NCBI RefSeq assembly: GCF_026016465.1
Contig: NZ_CP100390.1
Span: 1,402,001 to 1,466,000 of the forward strand
From: Alkalimarinus alittae
GTDB lineage: Bacteria; Pseudomonadota; Gammaproteobacteria; Pseudomonadales; Oleiphilaceae
DNA length: 64,000 bases
Direction: 5' to 3'
Numbering within the stretch: the stretch's first letter is position 1; each line of letters opens with the position of its first letter. The translations under genes were made by a program, and so were the position numbers. The notes under the pieces were generated by a model. The model was not told where the DNA came from. It did no database searches and saw only the letters and a list, made by a program, of their open reading frames with translations. Positions 46,721 through 55,740 of this stretch are shown piece by piece.

Positions 46721-48379
46721 TTATGTAATGCTAGGCTTGTTTTTACCCGCTAATTCAGACACTTTTTTTGAGAGTGTGATAAAGCGTTTGTATTGCCTAT
46801 GTTGCGCCGGTATATGTTTCACATTTTCGAGTGCTTGTTGTAAAACCTCAATTTCAGTTACGTCTGGTGCTTTGTTTTCGAACGACTTTAATGCGACCTG
46901 TACCAGATTTAAATTAAGTGCAGGGTTCTTAGGTGTTTCATTTATCGCGTCTTTGAATGTATTAATTGCTTCGGTTAGCAAGCCCCCTTCAAAGAAGGAG
47001 ATGCCTTTTTTGTTAAGGTCTCGAGCCTTTATTTTTTGACGTAAGCTCACGGGTTCGTCTAACAGTTCTTCAATGCGGTTAATCACGGTTTGGTCGCTTT
47101 CAAATCGTTTCGCTAGGTTATGCAGTAGTTGCTCCGCTCGTTGTGTCTCGGCTAAGCGGTAAAGCGTTTTAGATAGCTCTATACCAGTATCAGAATCTAT
47201 ATTTTCTTCATCTATTAATGCTTCTGCTATGGCAAATGCGGCTTTTGATGCCTCGGTATCGTTTTGTCCTATGTGTACGCGCGCTTGAATTAAGTTAGCT
47301 TTCGCTTTGACGTTAGGGTTGTCATATTTTTTAGCAGCGGTGTTGAGAATGTTAATAGCCTCTTCTGCATCCTCTTTTGATTGTTCGGTATCGTTTCCCT
47401 CACTGCTATCACAAAGACTCCGCCCGAGATTTAAATAATTGTCTGCGGAGTCGTGAACCGAATTGTTGCTGTGTTTAACGGCCGATTTATACGCGTGAAT
47501 AGCGCCTTCTAAATCTTGATTTTTGGTGCAGAGCACGCCTAGCTTTTGCTGCCGAGGGATAGAGAGGGGGGAAATAGTCGCTGCTTGCTGAAGTGTTGAC
47601 TGTGCTTGCTTTTGCTTGCCTAGCTTCTCGTATGCGGTTGACAGTTGGTCGTAAGCTTCGACGTAATTTTTATCTTCGTTGATTACGTGTTTAAACTGTT
47701 CGATAGCCTCAAGGTATTTTTGTTGAGCCATTTGTACGACACCCAAGCCAAGGCGAGCCCATATGATCTCACGCTTAGTTAATATATCTTCATATATTTT
47801 TTGCGCGTGTTGAAAATCTCCGGTTAGAAAATAGAGGTGAGCCAGCGTTTTGTGGCACCAACTTTTATAGCGGCTGCCTTTGTTTATCTCTTGAGTGCAT
47901 AATGTAATGGCTTTAGGGTAGTTTTCGAGATCAAGCTCTTTGTTAATAGGCATCAATGTTTGCCGTTGCAGAATAAGAGCATCCATACGTTTCTGCAGCA
48001 CTGCTTTGGTGATGGGTTTTGCAATATACCCGTCAGGTTGATACTCCTTGGTGCCAATGACGACTTCTTTAGAGGTTTCTGCTGTAACTAAAATGAATAA
48101 ACTGGTGTGCTTTAGGCGTTTATGAAAACGAAGCTCTTCAAGTACTTGCTGCCCCGTTTTGCCTTCACCCATGTTATGGTCGCAGAGCACGATGTCATAT
48201 CGTTCATATGTACATTTTTGAACTGCGTCTTTACCGTTGCTCGAAACATCAATATGTTCAGCACCAAAAGCGTGTAGCATTTGTTTAACCGACATACGGA
48301 AGCTTTCGAAATCATCGACGATAAGAAATTTCAGCTTTTGGTATGTTTTAGCTAACGCTGTCGATTCTTTACTGTTCAC
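46721..48379 (-). CDS. Response regulator with C-terminal TPR repeats
   Basis: A 552-residue protein: receiver domain (1-135; Asp22/23, phospho-Asp67, Lys in YIAKPI), then about 400 residues of tetratricopeptide-type helical repeats (e.g. LAHLYFLTGDFQHAQKIYED and ARLGLGVVQMAQQKYLEAI) with no enzymatic or DNA-binding domain. TPR arrays bind proteins, so output is probably a protein-protein switch. The start is GTG 48379; no early ATG exists. Flanked by a kinase and another receiver on the same strand. Confidence 0.87.
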   Translation of the reverse strand: MNSKESTALAKTYQKLKFLIVDDFESFRMSVKQMLHAFGAEHIDVSSNGKDAVQKCTYERYDIVLCDHNMGEGKTGQQVLEELRFHKRLKHTSLFILVTAETSKEVVIGTKEYQPDGYIAKPITKAVLQKRMDALILQRQTLMPINKELDLENYPKAITLCTQEINKGSRYKSWCHKTLAHLYFLTGDFQHAQKIYEDILTKREIIWARLGLGVVQMAQQKYLEAIEQFKHVINEDKNYVEAYDQLSTAYEKLGKQKQAQSTLQQAATISPLSIPRQQKLGVLCTKNQDLEGAIHAYKSAVKHSNNSVHDSADNYLNLGRSLCDSSEGNDTEQSKEDAEEAINILNTAAKKYDNPNVKAKANLIQARVHIGQNDTEASKAAFAIAEALIDEENIDSDTGIELSKTLYRLAETQRAEQLLHNLAKRFESDQTVINRIEELLDEPVSLRQKIKARDLNKKGISFFEGGLLTEAINTFKDAINETPKNPALNLNLVQVALKSFENKAPDVTEIEVLQQALENVKHIPAQHRQYKRFITLSKKVSELAGKNKPSIT

Positions 48380-48442
48380 AGGGCTAATCTCGATAGAGGC
48401 CTTTAAGTAACAGGTATAGTATTGACCTTATATGACAAACTG

Positions 48443-49192
48443 CTAGTTGAGAAGGTCGATTATTTCCTGTATCAGGCTTTGCATTACACCTATACGGCCA
48501 TCAAAGCTATTGATAATTGACTCAACGTGACTAATTTCAACCCAAGCCGATATGCTTACAAATAGTGCAACAGTAATCGCAATCGTTGAAATTCGGCTCC
48601 CCGAGAAAAAAGGGCGTTGCGACCTTTTATCAATGACATACTTGTTAGATGTAATGTCGTGTTTAAACTGCCTAAATTCTTCAGCGAGTTCTTCATAAGC
48701 GGTTTCAACAGTCGATAATCGACCTGTTAATTTGCGAATTTTATCCTGACTGTTGTCTGTTTTATTGTCGCCGTTAGCCGATGAAGAAAGCTCTAAACGT
48801 GAAATCTCATCTTCATGTGTATTATTAATGCACAATCTATCGAGCATTAGGTAAAGCTTCTCACGATCAATTTGTTTTGAAATGACACCCGCAGCGCCGA
48901 AATTGTGGGCGTCTTTATAATACTGAACCGCATTTTGGGAGGTGTACATGACAACGGGAATTGACTTGGTTTTTGGGTTGAGCTTAATAGCTTTGAGTGT
49001 TTCGAAGCCATCAATGCCCGGCATGATATGGTCGAGAAAGATAAAGTCGGGTTTAAAGCTTCCTAGCTGTTTGAGTGCATCTTCTCCGGAAACAGCGTCA
49101 CGGCACTCGATTCCAATATTGCGGAGAACTTTTGATAGCAGCAGACGGGCGGTAGATGAATCGTCTACGACAAGGGCTGTTTTATGCGACAC
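48443..49192 (-). CDS. Membrane-tethered receiver-domain protein
   Basis: A 249-residue protein: receiver (1-120; Asp10/11, phospho-Asp54, Lys106), a polar linker (128-150), a coiled coil (152-180), one transmembrane helix (201-218), and a short C-terminal amphipathic tail of about 30 residues that would be periplasmic. No DNA-binding domain. A receiver anchored to the membrane by its C-terminus is unusual. The start is a GTG at 49192. Upstream of the receiver-TPR and kinase genes on the same strand; likely one module. Confidence 0.82.
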   Translation of the reverse strand: MSHKTALVVDDSSTARLLLSKVLRNIGIECRDAVSGEDALKQLGSFKPDFIFLDHIMPGIDGFETLKAIKLNPKTKSIPVVMYTSQNAVQYYKDAHNFGAAGVISKQIDREKLYLMLDRLCINNTHEDEISRLELSSSANGDNKTDNSQDKIRKLTGRLSTVETAYEELAEEFRQFKHDITSNKYVIDKRSQRPFFSGSRISTIAITVALFVSISAWVEISHVESIINSFDGRIGVMQSLIQEIIDLLN

Positions 49193-49412
49193 AATGAGAC
49201 TCTTTTATTATCTTTGTTTTGAGCGCTATGTTCCATGCGCTTCTTTATAGCATCCAAAAAAACTAGGCAATGAACACTTCCTTCATGATTGTAGCAACTT
49301 ACAGGGTTTTAGGATATTTAGTTTAAATGGAATACATGTTATGTTTCAAAAACAATAAAAAGGTCACATTTAATGGCATGTTAGTGCCTCTAACAATAAG
49401 GAAAATAACGTG

Positions 49413-49910
49413 ATGACAGGAAAAGTTGCAGTCGTTTTATTAAGTTTGTGTGTTCTTCAAGGTTGCGGTGTGGGTTGGGGGCTGTCTGCAGTGAGTTATG
49501 GTGCGCTTCAAGTGAGCGTGGCGGCAGAAGATGTTAGAGAGCGCGCAGAGGCTACCAATGCGATGGAACCTGAATTGATTGCTACGTCAGTTGATGCGAT
49601 CAGCCATAATAAGGTTCTTGATGCAGAACGTGCTTATTTACATATCTACGAAGATACCTCGTACCCTGATAACGTTAGGGCGCAGGCGCTTTATCAAAAT
49701 GGGTTAATGTATAGCGTGCCAACGCATAAGTACTACAGTACTGAGCGTGCAATGATGTATTTTGAAAAGGTTATGGAAGAGTTTCCTAAATCAGATGAAA
49801 ATTTAGAAGTGAGCATGCGAATAGCGGAGCTGCAAGACCCTAGTAAGAAAAAGAAATACTACGAACCTAATAAAATGTTACTGATTCCTAATACGCCACC
49901 GTCAAAGTAG
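49413..49910 (+). CDS. Predicted lipoprotein with TPR-like repeat
   Basis: A 165-residue protein with a lipoprotein signal: hydrophobic stretch then lipobox VLQGC (Cys at about residue 18), followed by GVGWG. The mature part is helical, with an ALYQNGLMYSV ... MMYFEKVMEEFPKSDENLEVS region like a tetratricopeptide repeat of BamD/YbgF type. The tail is Lys- and Pro-rich. ATG 49413 or the GTG three bases earlier could be the start; AAGGA lies upstream of both. Function unknown. Confidence 0.7.
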   Translation: MTGKVAVVLLSLCVLQGCGVGWGLSAVSYGALQVSVAAEDVRERAEATNAMEPELIATSVDAISHNKVLDAERAYLHIYEDTSYPDNVRAQALYQNGLMYSVPTHKYYSTERAMMYFEKVMEEFPKSDENLEVSMRIAELQDPSKKKKYYEPNKMLLIPNTPPSK

Positions 49911-49958
49911 TTCTATTTAAAGGGTGTTATGACGTGAGCCGTAAGGTTTGGAGTGTGT

Positions 49959-50609
49959 ATGTTGAATTTGGATTTTGGTCAATCGCTCGTTATTGACGCA
50001 AATACAGAAGCGTGGGTTGCGAGCCCATCTGCAGGTGTATTTCGAAAACGCTTAGCCTACTCAGGTGAACCCGGTGGGCATGTTACGAGTATTGTTAAAT
50101 ACGAAAAAGGGGCTGACTTCTCTGCTCACCAACACCCAATGGGCGAAGAGATTTTTGTGTTAGACGGTGTGTTCTCTGATGAAACTGGCGATTACGGTGC
50201 CGGTACGTATATTCGTAACCCTCCGGGTAGCTTTCATACACCCTTTAGCAAAGAGGGGTGCACTATTTTTGTGAAGCTTAATCAGTTTAATGAACACGAT
50301 GATCAGTTTGTTCGCATTGATACGACTAAAGCGGCTTGGGTTCCGGGTATGGGTGGTCTTGAAGTAATGCCACTACATGAGTATGAGCATGAGCACGCTG
50401 CGCTAGTAAAGTGGCCGGCGAACGAAGTCTTCCAGCCGCACAAACACTTTGGCGGTGAAGAAATACTGGTGCTATCTGGCGAGTTTTGTGATGAGCACGG
50501 TCGATACCCTGCTAACACCTGGTTACGTAGCCCGCATCAAAGTCAGCATCACCCCTATGTAGATCAAGAAACCGTTATTTTTGTTAAAACGGGCCACTTA
50601 CCCTTATAG
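49959..50609 (+). CDS. Double cupin protein (ChrR-type cupins)
   Basis: A 216-residue soluble protein with two ChrR-like cupin domains. Each has a metal-site pattern: HQHPMGEEIFVLDG with PPGSFHTP in the first, and HKHFGGEEILVLSG with SPHQSQHHP in the second, where His and Glu should bind a metal ion. ChrR cupins often belong to anti-sigma factors, but the zinc-binding N-terminal anti-sigma domain is missing here and no ECF sigma gene is near. Possible role as an acetylacetone-cleaving-like or reactive-oxygen-related cupin is speculative. ATG 49959 has GGAG 6 bases upstream. Confidence 0.78.
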   Translation: MLNLDFGQSLVIDANTEAWVASPSAGVFRKRLAYSGEPGGHVTSIVKYEKGADFSAHQHPMGEEIFVLDGVFSDETGDYGAGTYIRNPPGSFHTPFSKEGCTIFVKLNQFNEHDDQFVRIDTTKAAWVPGMGGLEVMPLHEYEHEHAALVKWPANEVFQPHKHFGGEEILVLSGEFCDEHGRYPANTWLRSPHQSQHHPYVDQETVIFVKTGHLPL

Positions 50610-50674
50610 ATCAGGGTAGTGCTTGTTGATATTGATAGCCATTCATTGTGTATTAAAACAATAGGAACACTTCA

Positions 50675-51571
50675 GTGAGCGAAACACACTTAAACTACTC
50701 ATCTAAGCCTAATAATGGCATGGCCATGGTTAAAGCGTTGGTTTTACCAAGAGCCGGCTTTGACGCGAGTGTTGGATTACCTGAGCTGCAAGCTCATTGG
50801 CGTAATGCGAGCGTTAATTCTAATGACCTAGCTAATTACTTTTCAACCCTCGAGATCTCACCCGTTGATTATTTGCCCCTTTGCTATCCGCATGTAATGG
50901 CCGGCACCATGCACATGAATATGTTAGCGCATAAAGTGTTCCCTATTCGGTTGCTAGGTGCATTGCACTTAAAGAATCGCATTACTCAGTATCTCCCTAT
51001 TAAGCCAAACGAGTTGGTTGATATTGACGCTAAAATAGGGGATTACCGCTTAACAGAAAGCGGTGTTGAGTTTGACTTTGTAACTGACGTGACCGTGAAA
51101 GGGCAGTTGGTTTGGCAGGAAACTACTATTTATTTAGTGAGAGGTAAGTTTGGGGGTAAAGAGAACCCAAGCGAGACTAAAAGCTTTGATCTCGAAAGTT
51201 TGGCGGATGCTAGCGTAATACATAAGTGGCATATACCCACTACTCGCGGCAAGGCTTACGCCAAAATATGTGGCGACTATAACCCTATTCATATGTCGCC
51301 TTTAGCGGCAAAAATGTTTGGTTTTAAGCGCGATATTGCCCATGGTTTTGGTGTGATGGCGCAAGCGATTGATTATTCTAATGTCTTATTGGGTATTGAA
51401 GAGGGTAAAGCGATTCAGGTCGACGTGGTGTTTAAAGGGCCAGTATTCTTAGGGAGTGATGTAACAATACGTCAAAACGTAGAACAAGATGCTAGCCGTT
51501 ATGATGTGTATTGTGGGGAAAATTCACGACCGAATATTTGTCTTTCGGTTAAGGCGATTGATGTTAAATAG
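50675..51571 (+). CDS. MaoC-like hydratase/dehydratase (hot-dog fold)
   Basis: A 298-residue protein with a double hot-dog layout. The C-terminal half carries the hydratase-2 signature with Asp and His in YAKICGDYNPIHMSP followed by IAHGFGVMA, as in enoyl-CoA hydratase 2 / MaoC enzymes that hydrate trans-2-enoyl-CoA to (R)-3-hydroxyacyl-CoA. The N-terminal half is divergent. The start is a GTG at 50675 with AGGA upstream. It may link to fatty-acid or polyhydroxyalkanoate metabolism; the substrate is unproven. Confidence 0.82.
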   Translation: MSETHLNYSSKPNNGMAMVKALVLPRAGFDASVGLPELQAHWRNASVNSNDLANYFSTLEISPVDYLPLCYPHVMAGTMHMNMLAHKVFPIRLLGALHLKNRITQYLPIKPNELVDIDAKIGDYRLTESGVEFDFVTDVTVKGQLVWQETTIYLVRGKFGGKENPSETKSFDLESLADASVIHKWHIPTTRGKAYAKICGDYNPIHMSPLAAKMFGFKRDIAHGFGVMAQAIDYSNVLLGIEEGKAIQVDVVFKGPVFLGSDVTIRQNVEQDASRYDVYCGENSRPNICLSVKAIDVK

Positions 51572-51635
51572 TTAATAGACATTGGGTCAAGGGCTTCGGC
51601 AGATACATAGACCTGCACCCTCCGGAGGAGGTGAG

Positions 51636-51717
51636 ACAGACGAAAAAAAACCAATTAGATTTCTCTAATTGGTTTTTTAATGGGTAGCGGGGGCCGGATT
51701 CGAACTGACGACCTTCG
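51636..51717. repeat. Direct repeat unit 1 (terminator plus 3' part of tRNA-fMet)
   Basis: Bases 51636-51717 repeat at 51779-51860 (offset 143) with only two differences seen (positions 51682 and 51696). The unit comprises the tRNA terminator and the 3' half of the initiator tRNA, so the array grew by tandem duplication. Confidence 0.85.
51643..51678 (-). terminator. Terminator after the pseudo tRNA copy
   Basis: Perfect 14-bp stem, with A-run, CCAATTAG, a 6-nt loop, CTAATTGG and a T-run; strong in both directions. A second identical copy lies at 51786-51821. Confidence 0.85.
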
Positions 51718-51748
51718 CTGGCTACTGGAGAGCTGAGCCCGACGAGCT
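51681..51748 (-). pseudogene. Rearranged tRNA-fMet pseudogene
   Basis: On the minus strand this keeps the 3' half of the initiator tRNA (T arm, variable loop, acceptor 3' strand) and 15 bases covering the D-stem end and anticodon-stem 5' strand (51734-51748). Sixteen unrelated bases (51718-51733) replace the 5 bases that complete the anticodon loop and stem, and the whole 5' acceptor and D arm are missing, replaced by a T/A-rich segment. The encoded CCA is also mutated (CCCA). It cannot fold as a tRNA. Confidence 0.8.
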
Positions 51749-51778
51749 TTCTTTTGTTTTTTCGTTGGTTCATAACCC

Positions 51779-51901
<123 letters not shown>

Positions 51902-51974
51902 TCAAAACTGGTATTTCAAACTATATAATCGTTGATATTTACAAAATTGACTCTTGGAATCAACTTTCTAAATG

Positions 51975-52051
<77 letters not shown>

Positions 52052-52065
52052 TCAACTTGGGGCGT

Positions 52066-52094
52066 ATACTATAGGTGAGGGGCTGATAGGTCAA
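52066..52094 (-). promoter_or_regulatory. tRNA-fMet operon promoter with GC-rich discriminator
   Basis: Minus strand TTGACC (52089-52094), 17-bp spacer, TAGTAT (52066-52071), followed by ACGCCCC before the tRNA. A GC-rich discriminator is typical of stringently controlled stable-RNA promoters. Confidence 0.7.
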
Positions 52095-52297
52095 GTCTTT
52101 ATTACGTTGAGGGCTAATTAGAAGGGGAATAAGTGGCTGGGAGTGTACACCTTAGTGCTATAAATTTTTGATGCCTGAACTATACGTGCTAAAAGCTGAA
52201 AATATACCCATATTGGTTTAGTCTAAACGACAAGGATCATTTATTAAGAATGGTCCTCATGCTATAAAACGATATAAAACTCAGAGATATCACGAAT

Positions 52298-53356
52298 ATG
52301 CCGACAGTGGAAGCGTTAATTTCGCGAGCGAGAAAGAATGAAGATATTGCTCGCCGTTTGTTCGATATAGAAGTTCAGATTATGAACATTGGACACTGTG
52401 CTGATTTTTTTGATCAACTGCTTTCACTGGTGTCTGAAAAGTTTAATATCGAGAGTGTTTGGGTTTCTCTGACCGATTCGCCTGTTAATGATCATATACT
52501 TCGCTCTATTGGCGGTGATCGAGGGCAAGATAAGAACGCTGCATTGCACATAATGTCTACCATGGACTTTTTGCAGGCCACTCAAAGCAGTCGAGACCCC
52601 ATTTTGGTAAATGAGGGGTTTAAGAAATACCGTTATTTAATTCCTAGTTCGATTTATCCTAAACTGGGTTCGATGGCTATTTTGCCTTTAGTGGTTGATG
52701 GCAAAATAATAGGGAGTCTCAACTTGGGCGATAGTTCGGATGAACGTTATGAGCCCAGTAAAGACAGCTTTTTTCTAAAACAGTTGGCAGTAAAGGCCTC
52801 TATCTCATTGGCTGGGGTGTCTATACGAGAAAAAATTAGCTTTTTAGCCACGCGAGATCCGCTGACATTGTTGCGAAATCGACGTGAGTTAGAGGAGTCG
52901 CTTGAGCGAGAGTTGAGTCGAAGTCGGCGTCATCATGACCCTTTAGCATTGGTTTTTATTGACTGTGATGACTTTAAGTTAGTGAATGATACCTACGGCC
53001 ACGACTGCGGTGATATGTACCTTAAATACGTGTCTGATAAACTGATTGATATGACGCGTAAAGGCGATATGGTATTTCGCTTTGCGGGTGATGAGTTTGT
53101 ACTGCTGTTGCCAAACCAAAATTCAGCAGATGCCGAGTTGATTGCCAGTCGAATTAAAGATCATTTATCAGAGTCGCCAATGACTTATAGAGGCCTACAA
53201 GTATCGCTTTCAATTAGTTACGGTTCTATTTCGACAGATCAGCTAGTTGATCCGACCTACAAAACGTTGTTAAAAGCTGCAGATGATAAGCTGTACCAAA
53301 TGAAGAAGCACAAACCGCCGCGTTGTTCGCTTATTGATGTACTAGATCTTCACTAA
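52298..53356 (+). CDS. DUF484/GAF-like and GGDEF domain protein
   Basis: A 352-residue cytoplasmic protein. The N-terminal part (1-175) starts with a DUF484-like ISRARKNEDIARRLFDIEVQI helix and continues as a GAF-like fold (MAILPLVVDGKIIGSLNLGD). The GGDEF domain has IDCDDFKLVNDTYGHDCGD and an AGDEF active-site variant (RFAGDEFVLLLP), with an I-site RKGD five residues upstream. AGDEF-type domains can still be active, so it is probably a feedback-inhibited diguanylate cyclase. Converges with an AraC-type regulator gene 17 bp away. Confidence 0.85.
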   Translation: MPTVEALISRARKNEDIARRLFDIEVQIMNIGHCADFFDQLLSLVSEKFNIESVWVSLTDSPVNDHILRSIGGDRGQDKNAALHIMSTMDFLQATQSSRDPILVNEGFKKYRYLIPSSIYPKLGSMAILPLVVDGKIIGSLNLGDSSDERYEPSKDSFFLKQLAVKASISLAGVSIREKISFLATRDPLTLLRNRRELEESLERELSRSRRHHDPLALVFIDCDDFKLVNDTYGHDCGDMYLKYVSDKLIDMTRKGDMVFRFAGDEFVLLLPNQNSADAELIASRIKDHLSESPMTYRGLQVSLSISYGSISTDQLVDPTYKTLLKAADDKLYQMKKHKPPRCSLIDVLDLH

Positions 53357-53373
53357 TACGCATTATTACCACG

Positions 53374-54378
53374 TTAGCGCTCGCCTTGCCGATAAGCCCC
53401 TGGCGTCAACCCTGTCCACTTTTTGAATGCCCTATGAAAAGTGCTGGGCTCAGTAAAGCCAACAAGATAAGCTATTTCGTTAATCGAAAAATCTTTACGA
53501 CTAAGGTGATAGATAGACTGATCGCGACGTATATTGTCTTTAATTTCTTGGTACGAGGTGTTCTCTTCTTTAAGACGTCGCCTTAGTGTTTGAGGGCTAA
53601 GATTAAGTTCAGACGAAACAGATTCGAAATCGGGTAGCTCCTCTCTTAAATCTCGCCCAATTTGCTGTCTAATTTGGCTTGTATAGCTATTGTAGTCATC
53701 TGGCTTGCCCAATAAGTTCGCCGGTGAAGATTTGAGAAATTCTTTTAATTCAAGCTCATCTCTAATAATGGTTTCTTGTAGATAGCGTGTATTAAATATA
53801 AGTTTAGTGCAGGGCTGATTAAACGTTAAAGGGCTGTGAAACAGGTGTTTATACTCTGCAACGTGCTCAGGTTCTGGGTAATCGAACATAACTTGATCGA
53901 GCACGATACGTTTGCCTGTGAGCCAGCATGAGAAACGATGCCAGATAACGAGTAAGCTCTCTTGCAAGAAGTGGTAGGGGTCATCTAAAGGTTCTTCAAA
54001 AACGATGGTCAAATGGGCTTGATCATCGACTTGGCTTAATTTCATCGAGATGGGCTTGTCGAACAGGTTATAAAAAGCATTGGCCCTTTTTAGTACGCTC
54101 TCTAGCGTGTTGCAATGAATGGTTAGGTAGCACATAGTGGCAAAAGTACCTGGTTTGCTCTTAGTTGACGCAAAGCCCATATACTCATCTTGCAAAGTAT
54201 TCCAGATTATTTGCATTAAGCGTGTGTACTGCTTGCCTGTCACTCTTGCACCCTGCTGCTGCATTAAATCAGGCTCAATACCGGCCTTTAGCAGCATGGC
54301 TTTGGTATCGAAGCCTGTGTTTTTTGCGCCACTGAGTGCGGCTTTTACAAAATGGGCTGAAACCGTAAGTTTGGGCAT
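53374..54378 (-). CDS. AraC-family transcriptional regulator (OruR/ArgR-like architecture)
   Basis: A 334-residue regulator: an N-terminal effector domain of the type found in OruR-like AraC regulators (about 20-205, with GKQYTRLMQIIWNTLQDEYMG) and two C-terminal helix-turn-helices (235-330, e.g. SINEIAYLVGFTEPSTFHRAFKKWTG). It is divergent from the racemase gene at 54559 across a 180-bp gap, so that gene is a plausible target. It is clearly a paralogue of the regulator at 55737-56765. Confidence 0.9.
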   Translation of the reverse strand: MPKLTVSAHFVKAALSGAKNTGFDTKAMLLKAGIEPDLMQQQGARVTGKQYTRLMQIIWNTLQDEYMGFASTKSKPGTFATMCYLTIHCNTLESVLKRANAFYNLFDKPISMKLSQVDDQAHLTIVFEEPLDDPYHFLQESLLVIWHRFSCWLTGKRIVLDQVMFDYPEPEHVAEYKHLFHSPLTFNQPCTKLIFNTRYLQETIIRDELELKEFLKSSPANLLGKPDDYNSYTSQIRQQIGRDLREELPDFESVSSELNLSPQTLRRRLKEENTSYQEIKDNIRRDQSIYHLSRKDFSINEIAYLVGFTEPSTFHRAFKKWTGLTPGAYRQGER

Positions 54379-54558
54379 ATCTACTCTGGCAAATGTTTGT
54401 TTAAGAATAATAAATTCGTTTAATCATACTGAGCGGTTGGGCTACATGGCAAATAATGCTACTACAAAAGTCGTTATTTAACATTGATAGGGTCTCAGCG
54501 GGCGCCTAGTATGTGTTGATATAAACCTAATAAAAAACGATAACTACTGGGGTGCTTG

Positions 54559-55740
54559 ATGGCAGGACCACTTAAATCACTAAAAATATTAGATTTTTCA
54601 ACGCTATTGCCAGGGCCATATGCATCAATGATGCTAGCAGATATGGGTGCAGATGTGTTGCGTGTTGAGTCGCCAACAAGGTTTGATTTAGTACGGTTTC
54701 TGCCACCTATGGATGGCGATACGTCTGCAAGTCATGCTTTTTTGAATAGAGGCAAGCGTTCTTTGTCTCTGGATTTAAAAAAGGAGGGGGCGATTGATAT
54801 CATTAAAACGCTGATCAAAGAATATGATGTGGTGCTAGAGCAGTTTAGACCCGGTGTGATGGAGCGTTTGGGTTTAGGGTACGCAGTGCTGGCTGACTTA
54901 AACCCTTCGTTAATTTACTGTTCGATTACAGGCTACGGCCAAACTGGCCCTTATAAAAATAGAGCAGGGCATGATATTAATTATTTGGCATTGTCTGGTG
55001 TTGCCAGTTATAGCGGCCGTAAAGATCAAACACCTCCTCCATTAGGTGTTCAAATGGCTGATGTAGCAGGCGGGTCACATCATGCTGTTATGGGTATATT
55101 GGCAGCGGTTATTAACCGACAGACAACCGGTAAAGGGCAGTATATTGATGTCAGCATGACTGATGCTGCTTTTGCGATGAACGGTATGTCTGGTGCGGGG
55201 TATCTTGCAGGCGGCGTTGAGCCCAAAACAGAGGAAGGGGTATTAAATGGGGGGAGTTTTTATGACTACTATGAAACCGCTGATGGACGCTATTTAGCGG
55301 TTGGAGGTTTAGAGCCCGCCTTTATGAAAGCGCTGTGTGAGGTCTTAGAAAGGCCAGACTTAACAAAAATCGGGCTGAGTCAGAAAAAAGGGGATCAAAT
55401 GCAGTTTAAAATGTTTCTAAAAAACTGCATTCGGCAGCGTGATTATGCCGACTGGTTGAATGTATTTGAGGGGGTGGATGCTTGTGTTGAACCTGTATTA
55501 AGTCTTTCTGAGTCATCGGAACACCCTCAAATAGCGGCTAGAGAGATGGTCATTGAGGTGGCGCGCCCAGATGGCACGATGCAGCAGCAAATAGGACATC
55601 CGATTAAGTTTTCTGATACGGCTTGCCAGTCAAAATCGACAGGGTGTACGTTAGGTCAGCACACTGATGAAGTGTTAACCGAGGCGGGGTTTACGGCAGA
55701 CGTATTAGCGCAATTCCGAGAACGTCGGTTGTTCGGTTAG
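54559..55740 (+). CDS. Alpha-methylacyl-CoA racemase / CaiB-BaiF family protein
   Basis: Family III CoA-transferase fold (393 residues). The racemase dyad is visible: His138-Asp139 in AGHDINYLALSG and Asp168 in QMADVAGGS, with the same 30-residue His-Asp spacing as the mycobacterial alpha-methylacyl-CoA racemase MCR. It therefore probably epimerises 2-methyl-branched acyl-CoA before beta-oxidation, although true CoA transfer cannot be excluded. ATG 54559 (GGGG upstream) is preferred to a TTG three bases earlier. Divergent from one AraC regulator and convergent (4-bp overlap) with the other. Confidence 0.85.
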   Translation: MAGPLKSLKILDFSTLLPGPYASMMLADMGADVLRVESPTRFDLVRFLPPMDGDTSASHAFLNRGKRSLSLDLKKEGAIDIIKTLIKEYDVVLEQFRPGVMERLGLGYAVLADLNPSLIYCSITGYGQTGPYKNRAGHDINYLALSGVASYSGRKDQTPPPLGVQMADVAGGSHHAVMGILAAVINRQTTGKGQYIDVSMTDAAFAMNGMSGAGYLAGGVEPKTEEGVLNGGSFYDYYETADGRYLAVGGLEPAFMKALCEVLERPDLTKIGLSQKKGDQMQFKMFLKNCIRQRDYADWLNVFEGVDACVEPVLSLSESSEHPQIAAREMVIEVARPDGTMQQQIGHPIKFSDTACQSKSTGCTLGQHTDEVLTEAGFTADVLAQFRERRLFG

